NCBI GenBank assembly: GCA_025174535.1
Contig: JALBUN010000045.1
Span: forward strand, 2,666,001-2,730,000
Length of the DNA: 64,000 nt
DNA from: Cantharellus purpuraceus
Lineage: Eukaryota; Basidiomycota; Agaricomycetes; Cantharellales; Hydnaceae
Reading direction: 5' to 3'
The position numbers and the translations under genes were made by a program. Shown here piece after piece: positions 32,874 through 45,527 of the stretch. The notes below the pieces were generated by a model. That model saw only the letters and a list, made by a program, of their open reading frames with translations, had not been told where the DNA came from and did not search any database. The stretch's first letter is position 1; every line of letters begins with the position of its first letter.

Positions 32874-35800
32874 TCAGTAAGACTATGAAAACATGTAAGT
32901 TGGATCAAACTTACATCCTAGAAGAAATCATTGTCAGCATACTGTAATATTTAAGTGAGATAGATCACCTACCTCTGGTGTTAGCCTGCCCATCGCCTGC
33001 GGCAAATAAGTTAAGTACTTGATCATATAATAAAGTGCTGTAATCATTGTACGCACGGAGTCGTCCGTTGACAGCTAGGAGTGGAGAAGTTAAATGAATA
33101 AGCAATAGGGAAGCAAGCGACCAGTACACTCACAGTAGCGTCGACCATGGCAGACTTCTTCTCTTGTAACTATGACAGCCGACAATCTGAGTATATACAC
33201 CAGAATGGAAATGGTATGCACTCACCTGGACGATGCGACTCTCGATAGAGTCTTCAATGACCAATTTGATAGCCTGGACCGGCCTGTGTTGGCCCAAACG
33301 GTGGATACGGTCCATCGCCTCTAAATATAGATTGGGAGGATCTTCATATAAATACCCGTTTAGTTAACTTACGGTATTCGACCGCGGGGTTCCACCTTAT
33401 GGCTATGGTGTCAATGGGCGAAACTATGAGGAAAGCACTACATACCAGCTATCCATAAGATACACGCGAGAAGCCTAAGATAAAGTAGTCAATGATCGCA
33501 TCTGAGAGAATAAATGAACAAGCCTCGCCTCCGTAAGATTCAAAGCTACACCTCCCGCCTTGAGACTGACTAAAAATACAGTGACATGTACATTATTCAC
33601 TAACAAGAGTCAGACAACTCGCGAAATAGCAGCAAAAAAGCCTACTAAAGTGCCTAATGGTCGCGTCTCGTGCTTGTGGACTCATCGTCCCTTCTAATCT
33701 GCAGATCTAAAAAGGTTGAAGAAGAAATTATAATCAAAACTGATCCGTAGAGAACGTGACACAACATACAACAAATCCAGCTTTCTGGAGCCTAAATGCG
33801 ATCAAGTCTAAAAAGTTCACGAATTGGCTAAAAACAAGACTCTTCGTTGTCGCGTCCTGCCTTCTAAGGTTCGTAAGTTCTTCGACAAGTGCCTCGATTT
33901 TAGATGAAGACCGCCAAGAATCCAGGTCGAGACGACCAAGGATCCCTTGACGCGTTGCTGCAGTCCTGGTCTCTTCACCAAATTCAATTGCAGGGGCTTC
34001 AAGATCGATGGAGAGAGGGAGGTGGCACACAGGGCAGGCAGGCTGAAATCAGATGAGCCACAGGAGCCGATCGTGTTGAAGGTGCGCGTGCACTCACAGT
34101 TAATTCAACAGCAGTGGTAAGGTATTGCTTTATGCATTCTCGATCCTGAAGATTAATGATTTTAATGGCGCACTAAGGTCGTCATGGTTCATAGCAAGCT
34201 CACGAAAATATGGCGACACTTTGACTGGATAGCATCTTCCGCAATGTCCTGACAAATCCTACACACAGCTGTTTCGCCCAAATCTTCGGTTAGCTTGCCA
34301 ACGTTTGTTTTGCTTTTGAGGACGAGATCCGGCTGCACGATTCCTTAGTAATTGAACTGCAGCAGTCATGGGCAAGACTTACGTGGCAAGCCATTTGTCG
34401 CATGCGCGTGATTAAACTGAAGATATTCGAATAATCTGAAAAGAAGTAGGATCAGCACGGTTTGATATCTATTCCCAAACATACTGTTCAACAATGTCCC
34501 AGAGTCTACGTATGTGCTACAGATTCGCATATTATGATTATCTGTTGTCATCGATTAAACCACAGCATGCTTACGAGAATTGCCTCTTTGCATCAGAGAA
34601 CAAAGATAGATAGAGCTCTTTTTCCTCCTCACTGAAGTAATCTCTTCGTACAATGACGGTTCTTGGGGGCAACCCTAGGTCGTCTGCTCTTTCGATCTAT
34701 GAACGATAACAGTAAGATATATGTGGAAGCGGCTCGGTAGATTGCAATAACCTTGGTTCTCCTCAACATCATTCTATCGAGCAGAATTTTCAACTTTTTG
34801 AACGCCGTTTTGCCAGGTCCGATCATTCCATGCTGGTTTACGGCGTCAGTATACTGCATCGGACACTCATCAACGAACATACCTTTTGAATCGGCGTAAG
34901 AATCTCGCTGTTCCAGAAGCAAGTCTATACATATTAATGATCAACATAGGAAGAATCAATGAAATTGGAAATTGCATACATGCTGGAAAAAATGCACATC
35001 AGAAACGAGTTAATAATGAGGCAAGCTAAATAGACATACCACCATGGGACTATGCCCGCAGTCTGATTCAGGGTTAAGATGGATAATAGGTGACATTAAT
35101 TTATCTACCCACCATCACAGGTTCTCTTGTTGGAGAACTTCCAGTGTATAGACTTGCAATCACAACGTTTGCCTATACATTGTGAGCGAGTGGCATTCAA
35201 AACAAAGAGAGACTTACAGAAGTAGAAGGAGAAAGGATCACCACCAAGGAATCTGTAGGAGGGATAATAAACTACGCTGTAGAACTACACGACACCCTAG
35301 TACGGATACACGTACCTGACAAGGCTGTACAGTTCCCCCACACGATTTTGCAATGGTGTACCAGACAGGCACCATTTGTACTTGCTTTGAAGTTCAAAGG
35401 CGGCCTTTGCAGTGTTCGTAGTCCTTTCCTTGATGTTATGGGCCTCGTCAAGCTGAAAATAGGTGAATTAGACCCCAACCTTAGCATTCACTTTAGGAGT
35501 CTAAGGACGCCGACGAACAATAATTCTTTGCCACGAGATGGCATGCATGGCAGATTTCTCTTTAACAATCTGCCCCTTTCGCTTGAAGCCGCTCTGTTGC
35601 TTTCTGAAGCAACTTTCCAAGATTGAATATGTAGTAAGAACCTGCCAAATGTCCGATCAAAGGTCCACAGGGGTTGGTGGCGCCAAGCAGACATACAATG
35701 TCATATTTTTGGAGTTCCTTAATGTTTTGCTCTCGAGAAGCCCCATGCCAGACTAGGACTTGGAAGTCCTCTGTATGATTCTCGATCTCATTCTTCCACT

Positions 35801-37500
35801 GCATGACGGCTACCGTAGGACTTTAAACCGGGATGAGGCTTTGTTATGATATAACAAGACTCAGACTCACGCAACGATCAGGTTGGGCTTCCGACGGTCA
35901 GCAACGAAAAGCGCGATGGTCTGGATGGTTTTACCCATACTGCAAAAGAACAGAACAGTCAATTTAGACTGCACAGACACATTACCAGTATTCGACCAAC
36001 CCCATCTCGTCCTGGCACAGTAATTCCTCGTCAGAGAAGGCGGTCTTCTAGAAAATTCCAGAAATACTGACCGCTAGCATTCCACCTGCCCAAACGCCTT
36101 TCTCTTGTTTCTTCATCCAGTGAAGACTCTCCAGTTGGAAGGGCAGAAGGCTAAGCTTCAAACCCGCAGGTTGGACATCTTTCTGGGGAACAGTGATCGC
36201 TATGTTTTCTTCGACATCACCCCAAACTGTTTTCAACTCTATAGAAGTCGCGCAATGAATTTTTGATTCACAGCTGAGGGACACGTAGATGCTACCTGGA
36301 TGATACTTATACAGAGCAATGGTTGTTTTCTCAGCCTAGAGACCAGGTCAAGCAATCACGATACAACACAAGAGGAGACAATGCGTACGTGGGTCAATTT
36401 TCGACCTAATTGCTTCCTGAGTTTTAGCTCTTCCTCTCGGGTTGAATGCTGTGACGACCCAACCCCTCTACGCCCACGTCTCTCTGCCTTGCGTTGTGCA
36501 AGAGAAGCCCGGCCTATCCGTCTTGCAGTCTGTTTTCTGGCCCTTGTCTTGCCTTTCCTATTTGCCAGAGGCTCGTCCTCCGAGCTAAACGTCTCGGGGT
36601 CAAGAAATACACCACACTCATCAAGGTCACCAGCTGTGAGACGCCTCTCTGCAGCATCAGCTCTAAGAGCAGCGGCAGCGGAACGCGCTGTAAGGGTCGA
36701 AGGCCCAGCACTAGAACCTGAAGCTTCGTTTGGCCAGTCACCCACATTCCGTGTCCAGGACCAACCATCCCCCCAGCACCTCGACCAGTCATTATTAACT
36801 GACTGGTGATCCATGGACAGCTGGATGGCGGCAGACATCATAGCAGCTTCGGCATCATCATCATCCATTCGTTCCAAATTTTCCACCAATCTGACATCTG
36901 TGTATGAATCAGCCTTCGCGACAGTACTCTCTTCTGAAAGCTGGAACTCGGAGTCACTGTCTTCAAACGAATCATCGTGATAATCATAATCATCATCTGA
37001 AACTAGCCCCTCATCAGATGGTGCATCCAAATGATCTTGACGTGTCTCTTGCTTGGTGGCGCTGGTTGATGGGACGGGAGGCTGATCCCATTGTGTCGTC
37101 AAGAAAAAGCACTTAGCGACACACTCAAATCGCGCACCTTCTGTTCTGAACTCAAGCGGTGGAGTGGCTTCTTTTGAATTTCCACATAGGCAGTCTTGGT
37201 TATAGCACGTCTCTTGATGCTGTCTTGCTGATAGCTACTTTCAGTGTCGGCTTTGTCAATGTCCTCACTGCTCGCATCACGGGCTCTTTTTCTTGCTGTT
37301 CCTTTAGACTGGCTGGCGCGGGTCACCCTTTTAGGGGGAGCCAACTTCAAGTCTTTGTCTCGCTCTCCTTCATCGGATGTGGGAGGCGTGGACCTTTGAG
37401 AGCCTTGAAAACTGCTGAGCCGGGACGTTGACGCGGTTGTATTGGCTGAAGACGGCGATTCTGTGTTGCCACCACTTTGTTTTGCTTTAGGGTGCGCCAT
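32874..37500 (-). CDS. RAD16: RAD16-type SNF2/RING DNA-repair translocase
   Basis: This is the nucleotide-excision-repair factor for the non-transcribed strand: a Snf2-family ATPase with a RING finger and presumed ubiquitin-ligase activity. The start [18 protein letters not shown] is at 37500. The basic/acidic N-terminus ([17 protein letters not shown]) is followed by [20 protein letters not shown] and the ATP site [19 protein letters not shown] (about 35900). Next come [11 protein letters not shown] (about 35445), [10 protein letters not shown], and the RING finger ending [12 protein letters not shown] near 34020-34040. Helicase motifs V/VI are [18 protein letters not shown] (about 33800) and [21 protein letters not shown] (about 33300). 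The C-terminus after DSIESRIVQ reads [25 protein letters not shown] over small introns. The exact last exon, and so the stop (here TGA 32876-32874), is uncertain. Confidence 0.9.
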
Positions 37501-38639
37501 GGCACACGTCGAGGTGATAGGACCAGAACAAGACTGTCGGGCGCTCAATACGTTCGACGCGTCAATTAAATAATTGAATAATGGACGCGATTCGGGTCCG
37601 AAAAGTCCGAAAGCGAGTCATGCTACTGTAGAAAGAAGATTTGAACAGCTATCTAAGAAATAAGCATGCAGACACAGAAAGCTCGGGATAAATGAGAAGG
37701 CTTTTTAATGAAGGGTGTTACCTTACGCTTGGATTTTCATGTTTAGTAATGTGACACCATGGGGTCTGAGGTAGTGCATGTATTGGGGAACTATTTGTTC
37801 GAACGGATAGCCCAATACTCCTCCTGGCACTTCAAGACAGCCTTGCATCTCTCATGCATTGTTGACACTGACGAGAACTTATGGAGCGTGAATCATACCA
37901 TTGCCATCACCAGGGAGGGTGGCGCGCACCGTTAAGCATGAATGAATTGACAACTGGCATAGAGCCGAGCAAAGCCAGTGTTACAGCAGCATCACAGTTT
38001 CGCAGACAACCACCGAGAAGTACCAGAAAGTCACCTGAGAAGCCCAGGGGTGGCTGATCATCCAAGATATTTGCACCAGAAAAAATATTTAAAGCCGCCC
38101 TAGAATGCGAAAGAGACAGAGCCTAGATAACCAACAAGGAGTAGCGTTCGTGCAGGTGAGGTACACTTCAGGCCTTGAGGTGTGCTGCCAATGCAGTCCA
38201 TGGGGAAGAAGACTCAAGCAAAATTAATAAAGTGGTCAAACTAATTAGCGAATTCGGGAGGCTATATCTTGCCTCGATACATTTTGCCTCGACTGGTTAT
38301 GATACCCAAGTGGAAGTGCAGACTAAAGGTGTTGTTTAGGCGCTAACACACAAGATCGGACTTTTCCGAGCTCTTGGCAAAACTCAGTTACTCTTGAACG
38401 ACCAAAAACAACGTGAGTAGCAGTCTCTTCATCGTTGAACATCATCTAGCACTTTTGTTGGCAACTGCTGTTGTATAGGGAGTGCGTGGGGTCAAGTCAT
38501 GGCCGAAATTTGCATGGGAATGTGATGGATGACGAGCTACACGCGCGGATGTACCTGTAGCAGCGGACCTTATTCGCCAGCCTTAGTCTCGAAAGCCATT
38601 GCTGTTCGCTGATAGGACCTCTGCTTTATAGACATTGAA
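37501..38639. other. Long intergenic region with a possible gene remnant
   Basis: About 1.1 kb between divergent RAD16 and uL2 genes, so both promoters lie here. On the minus strand, 37742-37960 can be read over one short intron as LTVRATLPGDGNG joined to CLEVPGGVLGYPFEQIV and YMHYLRPHGVTLLNMKIQA with a stop at about 37725-37735. This looks like the end of a once-coding sequence. The YLRPHGV piece recalls zinc-dependent alcohol dehydrogenases, but the match is too short for a call. The rest shows nothing. Confidence 0.35.
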
Positions 38640-39707
38640 ATGGGTCGCGTTATTAGGGCTCAAAGGCGGTCGCACGCCATCGTACGTCCACGCACCAGAC
38701 GTTTATTTGCTACCAAGTCTTAACGTTTGCGTCTTTCCTCTAGTTCAAGGCACACACCCACCTCAACAAAGCCCCGGCACAGCTGCGACCACTCGATTTT
38801 GCGGAGCGAAATGGCTACGTTCGTGGCATTGTGAAGGAGATCATTCACGACTCTGGCCGGTAAGCCTCTTCTCCTTTTCAAACCGCGGGCTTCCGGACCT
38901 CACCATCGATCAACGTGCTTTCCCTAGTGGTGCCCCGCTTGCACGCGTTGTCTTCCGCGACCCTTACCGGTACAAACTTCGTCAAGAGACGTTCATCGCC
39001 ACCGAGGGCATGCACACCGGTGCATTCGTCTACTGTGGCAAGAAGGCTGCCCTCACAGTCGGCAACGTCCTCCCCGTCAACCAGCTCCCCGAAGGTACCA
39101 TCATCTGCAACGTGGAAGAGAAAGTCGGCGACCGTGGTGCGCTCGCTAGGACTTCCGGCAACTATGCTACAGTCATCGGACACACCCCCGACGACAACAA
39201 GACCCGCATCAGGCTTCCCAGCGGCGCCAAGAAAACTGTCAGTGGCAGCGCAAGGGCGAGCATTGGTATTGTTGCTGGCGGCGGACGTATCGACAAGCCC
39301 TTACTGAAGGCCGGTCGTGCATACCACAAGTTCAAGGCCAAGCGTTACAAGTAAGTCACTTAGCATAGTCTACGCTCAAAGCCGCGTTACTCATGTCGCG
39401 TCCTAGCTGGCCCCGTACTCGTGGTGTGGCTATGAACCCCGTGGACCACCCTCACGGTGGTGGTAACCACCAGGTCCGTCGACATTGACATCTTTACCCT
39501 GCTCTTTTTGCCTGATTTATATTCTTCGTTAGCACATCGGTAAGGCATCGACAATCGCACGCTCTGCCGTTCCCGGTCAAAAAGTTGGTCTTATTGCCGC
39601 TCGTCGGGTATGTGTCACCTTTCTTCATTATTCCCTTCACCTAGCCACTCACACTCCCATCATAGACGGGTCTACTGCGTGGTACCGTCAAAGTCAAAGA
39701 CGTATGA
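38640..39707 (+). CDS. RPL2: Large-subunit ribosomal protein uL2 (yeast L2, animal L8)
   Basis: This is a cytosolic 60S ribosomal protein near the peptidyl-transferase centre. The start [14 protein letters not shown] (38640) joins over an intron to [18 protein letters not shown], then [20 protein letters not shown]. After intron 2 it reads [20 protein letters not shown] and on through [20 protein letters not shown]. Introns 3-5 split [39 protein letters not shown] and [17 protein letters not shown]. The conserved [10 protein letters not shown] motif is complete. TGA is at 39705-39707. All five introns are GT-AG, about 50-70 nt. The length is about 254 residues, as usual. Codon choice is strongly biased to C-ending codons, as expected for high expression. 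Confidence 0.97.
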
Positions 39708-39843
39708 GCCTGAACGCCCTAGTGGGATGTCATATGCTTGCCTCGCTCCTTCCATATTACTTCATACAAAAATTACATTGTATGCATATCGTTTAAAAGC
39801 AGACAAGTATGCACCCATGCTTTCCATGCGTAATTGCCATCCA

Positions 39844-42523
39844 TCAATTGTCGTCAACTAACACGTCCTCTACTTCTTTACGCCACCGCTTCTGAGTCTC
39901 AATGGTTTCCCGGAAGATCTTGTATTTCACGTCGAGTAACTGCTTTTCTCGCCGCGAGACTGATGGCCTGACAAGTTGGCCAGGCTGTGTCATTTCCACC
40001 TGAGAAACAGGATCGGCTTTCTAAATCTAGCGTTATACAGGCAACGCAACGCACCATGATGCTCCACAGCTTTCGTCTCTGCTCGTCATCGCTCAGCTTC
40101 CGTCCTAATGCGGACACCTCAGCAGCGAAGCGACCCAGCATGGCCGCGCCCAGCACCACAGCAGCAGAGGGCGAGTGCGGCAAGATGACGGGAACGGAAC
40201 ACGTATTGGCGATCAGCTGCATCAGCGCCACGTTCTTGGCCTGACTACCTGTATGCGGGGCGGGGTTAGAATGCCAGGCAGTCGATTGAGGACGACAGTG
40301 CAGAAAACGCAGGGCCTACCACTCATGTAGATTCCGCGGATGTCGTGGCCATGCGTGTCCATCTCGTCCAAAATATGTCTGGTCTGCAGCGCAATTGCCT
40401 GAGGAGCTAGTCAGCAACTACAATCACCGTTCTCATGACATTCCTTTACCTCTAGTGTGACATTGAATTTCTTTGCCAGGTCTGCCAAGCTATCATCCTA
40501 GAGACAAGGTGTGAGTGATTAGCCAACAAACCATTCTGTCAGAAATCTATACGGAACATGCTCACAAGTGTGAGACCTGAGATTGACCCTGTCATTTTCG
40601 GGTCAGCGATCGGTGATCGATTTCCTTGATGCCAAGTGTTAACGTTGAACAAAAAAAGACAACAAGGATATACGTACCATGCAAATCAGGATAAAAGTGA
40701 ATGCCCCTCGTGAGCTCGGTCAGAGTAGCCGATCCCTCTTCTACACGCAACCTCTCCAATTCGGTCTCTAGGACTGAGAGCCATTGCCACTGCATGGGTC
40801 CCTATGTCTTCCCGAGAGAACATGAAAGCCATACCTTCGAATGTTGATACACCACGCTCAGCAGCCGTCTGCTTGAGGGTCACACGTGCAGGGTGTGTGG
40901 ATATCACAAAATCAATGAGCTTGGAAGAGACGCGATTCCTCAAAACCCAGACACAAAGACGGGGACAGGGTATCAGACCTGTCCAGTGGAACTTTGTCCT
41001 CCCTCGTTCATCCACCAACCAGGAAATACAGAGTTCTAAAATCCCTTGGAGTTACATGAGAAAGGCGGGAGACATTTGCATGGCCCACCTGATAAGGCCC
41101 CCAGACGCCCGGAACAAAGTGTCCTTTTGGTGTCTAACAGTGCTGTCAGGAAGCATCATCATATACGGGTCGGACACACCTGAACAAGATGGCAGGTACT
41201 GGTGCCAGCTACTGCTGCGAGTCGAAATCTCGCTTCTTCCTGGTTCGGGGATTCGCTCACATGCTCATCGTTATTACTTACCCGATACCGCGCCGCAATA
41301 GTTCCAATCCATCCCGCATATCTGAATCAATAATAGTGCCTTCGCGTTAGTTTCCTACCCAATGGAAACACCGACTTACGCATCAATAACACCGCTGCCA
41401 ACAGGTGTGCCTTCGAGCAAGCCGAGGTTCTCTGCGGCCTTTGCACTTAGACCTCGCCCAACGGGCAACCCTGCTGTAAGTAGCCTTCTTTTCCCATCGT
41501 CATCTGCAAATGAAGATTGAGACAATGACAAATACCTATAGAAATGACTACACACCCTCCCGGAATTCGTGTACGCGGTGGGAGTGCCCTGGAGACAGAT
41601 TGGGTGTCATCCTAGGTGTAGGGCCACCCAACTGTCTAAAGTCGTTATCAACAATCGATTGAAGCCCAATCGCGCGGAAGAAGGCTGGCTGCCAACCCAC
41701 GGGGGGATGGGGGTCATTTGCTGGCATATTGGGGTCTAGATGGGGGCTGTTGGACGGGAGCGTAGTAGGGTCGGGAACATAGGAACATTTGCAAGCCAGG
41801 GAGCAGGCAGAACGAGTGGAGGCAGATGTGGCAAGGTATGTGACTGAATGTGAATAATAAGTTTGATAAAAGTGTCGTACATGAGTAGATAGACGCACGA
41901 TAATCTGGCAAATCGAAGAAGTGGCAACGCGCGAAAAGTTCACGCGACATGTGCCTCTTGAGCCACAGAACCTTTGGAATCTCCATCTCTAACTAGCAAT
42001 GGCAAAAGTCTACGCTGGTCAAAGAAAACATTACAGGGAGCTTACACTCATAGTTCCTCCGACGTAGTTGAGCACGATCGACCCGCTTGCATTGATTAGC
42101 TCTGCTTCTGCCTCTGCTCTATGATCGGCCCACAGAATAACATTCCTTTCACCGTTCATTCCGAGATCCTTTCCTTTCGTGACATTGACTGGTTCCCCCC
42201 TTTCATCACTAACGGCCAGGGAGCACGTCGCGTCAAATCCCAGGCCCTTGACCATGGACGGGCTAACATTTGCCCCAGCCAGACAAGCACGAATAGCGGC
42301 CGCGATGCCATTCCATATCTCCGTTGTAGATTGCTCAAATATCCGGTGATCTGACTTGTCACGAAACGTTGTGGTAGGCTGAGAGGATGTGGCCAGGACC
42401 GAGCCGTCGTGACGGACTAGAGTTGCGCGTACAGAGCCAGTACCACTAGAACATGCTGATAAGCTATGAGTACAACAAGAGATGGCCTACGCACACGTCG
42501 ATACCAATGTATGTGTCTAGCAT
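39844..42523 (-). CDS. FGGY-family carbohydrate kinase (ribulokinase-like)
   Basis: This is probably a cytosolic ATP-dependent sugar kinase of the YDR109C/FGGY group, which phosphorylates ribulose-like substrates. Starting at ATG 42523, MLDTYIGIDV joins over an intron to GTGSVRATLVRHDGS, the N-terminal phosphate-binding region. Other blocks are RIFEQSTTEIWNGIAAAIR, VKGLGFDATCSLAVSDERGE, NVILWADHRAEAEAELINA, SIVLNYVGGTMS, and EMEIPKVLWLKRHM near 41990. Toward the C-terminus come ALMQLIANTCSVPVILPHSP and SAAVVLGAAMLGRFAAEV. The end is VEDVLVDDN with TGA at 39846-39844. About a dozen short introns are inferred, not all placed. The substrate cannot be read from sequence alone. Confidence 0.88.
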
Positions 42524-43070
42524 GACTATCGAAGAGCAGCACCACTCTGAGTGTGGTGACACTGTGACACGGCCCGCGACTGACCGCGTTTGCATGTCTC
42601 TGTTCTACTGCACGCGGCGGGCGATGATGTTACAGCACAACTGAAGAAATATTATCAACCTAATTGAAGGCTGCGAATTCCTCTCCTTTGATTTAGCCAT
42701 GCTTTGTACAGCTCTATAGTGTCGAAATTTAGTCCTTTCGAGTACATTAGATACCCTGTTCGAACGCTTGAGGAACCAACTACAACGCCGCCTATTATAT
42801 ACAAGTACCCGCTGGTCCGTGCGTGCTGCCCATGGTAGTTGCCTAACTTGGACTTTGTCATATTTAGTAGTAAACGATGTTACATATGTACTTCAATTTT
42901 ACACTTACAGTAAGAGCAAGGAAGCATCTGGTACAACGTCGCTACAAGTAGGGTGTTGACAGCGAGTATTACATGCAACGCGTCCAGACGAAACTGCAAA
43001 GACTCGAAATAAAATAAAATCATACATTGCTCCATGGATTGGTAATTTAGCATCGGCCCTCTCGGCGATC
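42524..43070. other. Intergenic between FGGY kinase and WW cluster
   Basis: About 550 bp with the kinase promoter at one end and the 3' flank of the first WW gene at the other. The segment 42970-43045 resembles 45420-45500 downstream of the second WW gene (shared core atgc..cgcgtccagacg), so 3' flanks were duplicated with the genes. Confidence 0.5.
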
Positions 43071-44019
43071 CTAATACTCATCTCCAGAGCAGTCTCCATT
43101 GTCGCCTCCATCGTCCCCCCCATCGTCCCACCCATCGTCTCCTCCATCGTCCCCCTCATCGTCCCCCCCATCGTCTCCTCCATCGTCCCCCTCATCGTCT
43201 CCTTTATCGTCCCCCCCCTCATCGTCCCCCCCATCGTCTCCTCCATCGTCCCCCCCATCGTCCCCTCCATCGTCACTTCCACCTTCGCGGTAGTATGCAC
43301 TCTCATTGCGACTCCATTCACTGTATACAACCTCATTGTTACTCCCTTCTGGATAGTACTGTTGCCTGTGCATCGGTACGTTGTGCGCCTGTTGCGGGGC
43401 GTTGTGCATCTGGTATATCTGCGCCGGTACATGTTGCGCATGTGCGAGAACCTGATGGCCCTGTTGTACGCGTTGTGCGTGCACCGGCACATTATGTACG
43501 GGGACACGATGCACTTGTTGTGCGCGCGCTGGCACATTGTGCGTCTGATGGGTTTGTGCAGGGACACGATGCACCTGCTGCGCGTGCGCGGGAGCCTGAC
43601 GCGCCTGATGCATCTGTTGAGCGGGAACCTGACGTGTCTGATGCGTCTGTTGAGCGGGAGCCCGACGTGTCTGATGTATCTGGTGAGCGGGAGCCTGCTG
43701 ATGCTGGTGAGTGGGAGCCTGACGTGTCTGTTGTGCATGCACCGGTACGCGATGTGCTTGTGGGCCGAGAGGATGTACATAGGAAATCCGAGGCGGGTTC
43801 ACACTGATCTGCTTGTACAACCTGCAAAAAAAAAGTTTAATCAATAAGAAAGACGGATGGATACTTTGTTCGGGAAGAGTCTGACCATTGTTGCCTCCTG
43901 TAACAAACGAGAAAAAGATTAAGCAGGCATTTATATTATAGACAGGCGATGACTAACTTGACGTTGAACACGTCCACCCATCCGTGTGGTAATGGTCTGG
44001 TATCTGGGTTGTTTGGCAT
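43071..44019 (-). CDS. WW-domain protein A, His/Gln-rich repeats and Asp/Gly-rich tail
   Basis: This is a protein with one N-terminal WW-like module and a repetitive tail. Starting at ATG 44019, exon 1 gives MPNNPDTRPLPHGWVDVFNV. Two small introns follow. The join reads KRQQWLYKQISVNPP then RISYVHPLGPQ, so the second conserved Trp of a standard WW domain is Tyr here. The second intron splits the TGG codon of RQQW (TG/G). The next ~130 residues are imperfect repeats of about 10-13 residues around PAQQTHQTRQ. The tail is EGGSDDGGDDGG and more, almost only Asp, Gly and Glu, ending NGDCSGDEY with TAG 43073-43071. A binding role for proline-rich ligands is the family expectation. The function of the tail is unknown. 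Confidence 0.72.
43090..43280 (-). repeat. GATGGGGGG-type minisatellite coding Asp-Gly repeats
   Basis: About 190 bp of imperfect 12-bp units (plus-strand form catcgtcccccc with variants), coding DDGG/DDEG units on the minus strand. The plus strand is nearly pure C/T with CATCG punctuation. The minus strand has many G runs and could form G-quadruplexes. Confidence 0.85.
43420..43770 (-). repeat. His/Gln/Ala repeat array in WW protein A
   Basis: Imperfect tandem units of about 30-40 bp coding variants of APAQQTHQTRQVP and AHAQQVHRVPA. Confidence 0.75.
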
Positions 44020-45527
44020 GGCAAGGAAAAGTTAGAGTAAAGACTTGCAGCTTGACGGCTACCCTTTGACTACATGGCACTTAAATAGGCTTTGGGATTG
44101 AAGCTAAGTGGGATCGAGCGTGATGCGTCAGGCCCAGGATGCTGCATGTGGGTAATAAAGGGTGGAATGGAAATTTGAAGATAGACCCAAAGAAGACACC
44201 GCACGAGGACAGTCGGGTCTGATGGGATACGGAACACCGACGTTGGAGTTGCTTTGGTCGGAAGTCCCGAACGGAGCCGACCAGAATGCGTGTCAAAGTA
44301 AAGCTAGTTGGACACAGCACCATGCCACCTGGTGGCATCTTTGGGTACTTGTAACTGAGATTTGACAAGACTCATCCCAGTCGCCCTGGTGAATTAGTGA
44401 GACCCCTCCTTTGGGGTTTCTTATGAAGCGACCGGCACTCACCGATTGCCAACATAGTCTCTGGGCAGTGTATATAACAAACTGTAGATCTGCAATCAAG
44501 GTTTGAAAGGACGCCCCAGCCAGAACCCCTTAGCATATATACCAGTCCAGATTCGGCTGGCATCGCAAGTCAGGTCGAGCAGTTCGTGCTGATACTGATG
44601 GTAGAAATGCCACACAGCATGGTCAACTTGCCAAGCCATCTGTCTCACGGCCACGCGAGGCAAAATATGAGATCGAAGGGGAACTATCCAGACTCCAAAG
44701 TGACAGCGTAGAGAAGTGGAGGATGCGTTGGTTGATGACCATGACCATTGCTCATGGAAAGCATGGATGCATACTTGTCTGATACAATATAGGTGTTACG
44801 GAAGAAAAGCTAAGCCAGTATACCTCATTCTCCACATTCTAGATCTGAGCTCGCTCAAGCTTAATCCAGGTGGGAGTGCCAATGATGGAAGTGCTATAAT
44901 GGGTGAGAGTGCTGATGATGGGTGGCACTGATGGTACATCAATTCATTCGTGGTGCAAGGGGGGGGGTCTGCCTTAGGGGTCTCTGCGGAGTTAGTGGAC
45001 TGTCTATCGAGGGCTCCGGTCGTTGGGTCGGTAACTAAACCTGTAGGATATCCAACCATTTCGAATTCGAACGAAGTTGAACCGCAATTTCTGATTTTGT
45101 AGGAGGCTTGGGATGAAGGTAGAGAGCAGGTTTCTGTCAACGAACATGCAATTTTTGGCCATGTAAGGGTATAATGAAATCAGCTAGTCTTGATTAATCA
45201 ACCCAGTTGCATGCGCTTAATACACAGGCTCATTCGGCGCTGCAACAAAACACTTTGACTTCTTTATTATTGATTGACGTATAGGAACCCCCCCTCCCCC
45301 GGTGACATGAGTTGAACCACCATGAGTGCGTGCACTCTCACAAGATGACAAAGAGCAGGAGCGAGGAATTTCCTCTAGTGATGTTAACCATAATATTTTT
45401 ATCAAAGTATTAACATGAGCAAATATTACAGACAATGCGTCCAGACGCAAGCAAAGATTCCCAAAATGAAAGGAATTGGCACATTGCCCCATTGATAAGC
45501 ATCCCTTCCAACAGTGTGGCTGCAGTC
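44020..45527. other. Spacer between WW genes A and B
   Basis: About 1.5 kb. Just upstream of A, near 44080, it resembles the area upstream of B near 48090 (shared cttaa...gg.c...tgggattgaa), consistent with duplicated promoters. An open frame on the minus strand, 44796-45140, and a protein-like stretch on the plus strand around 44580-44760 (EAKYEIEGELSRLQSDSVEK) have no family I recognise and are probably remnants. Confidence 0.4.

Noticed and set aside
32581..32880. Plus-strand open frame of 99 codons in the AT-rich gap
   Set aside because: No protein-like pattern, overlaps the RAD16 3' end, and the frame lacks splice or family support.
43090..43280. CRISPR-like regular repeats
   Set aside because: Units are 12 bp, contiguous and coding in a eukaryotic gene; no spacers of constant length.
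44081..44368. Minus-strand open frame upstream of WW gene A
   Set aside because: No recognisable domain and no continuation by splicing; treated as spacer.
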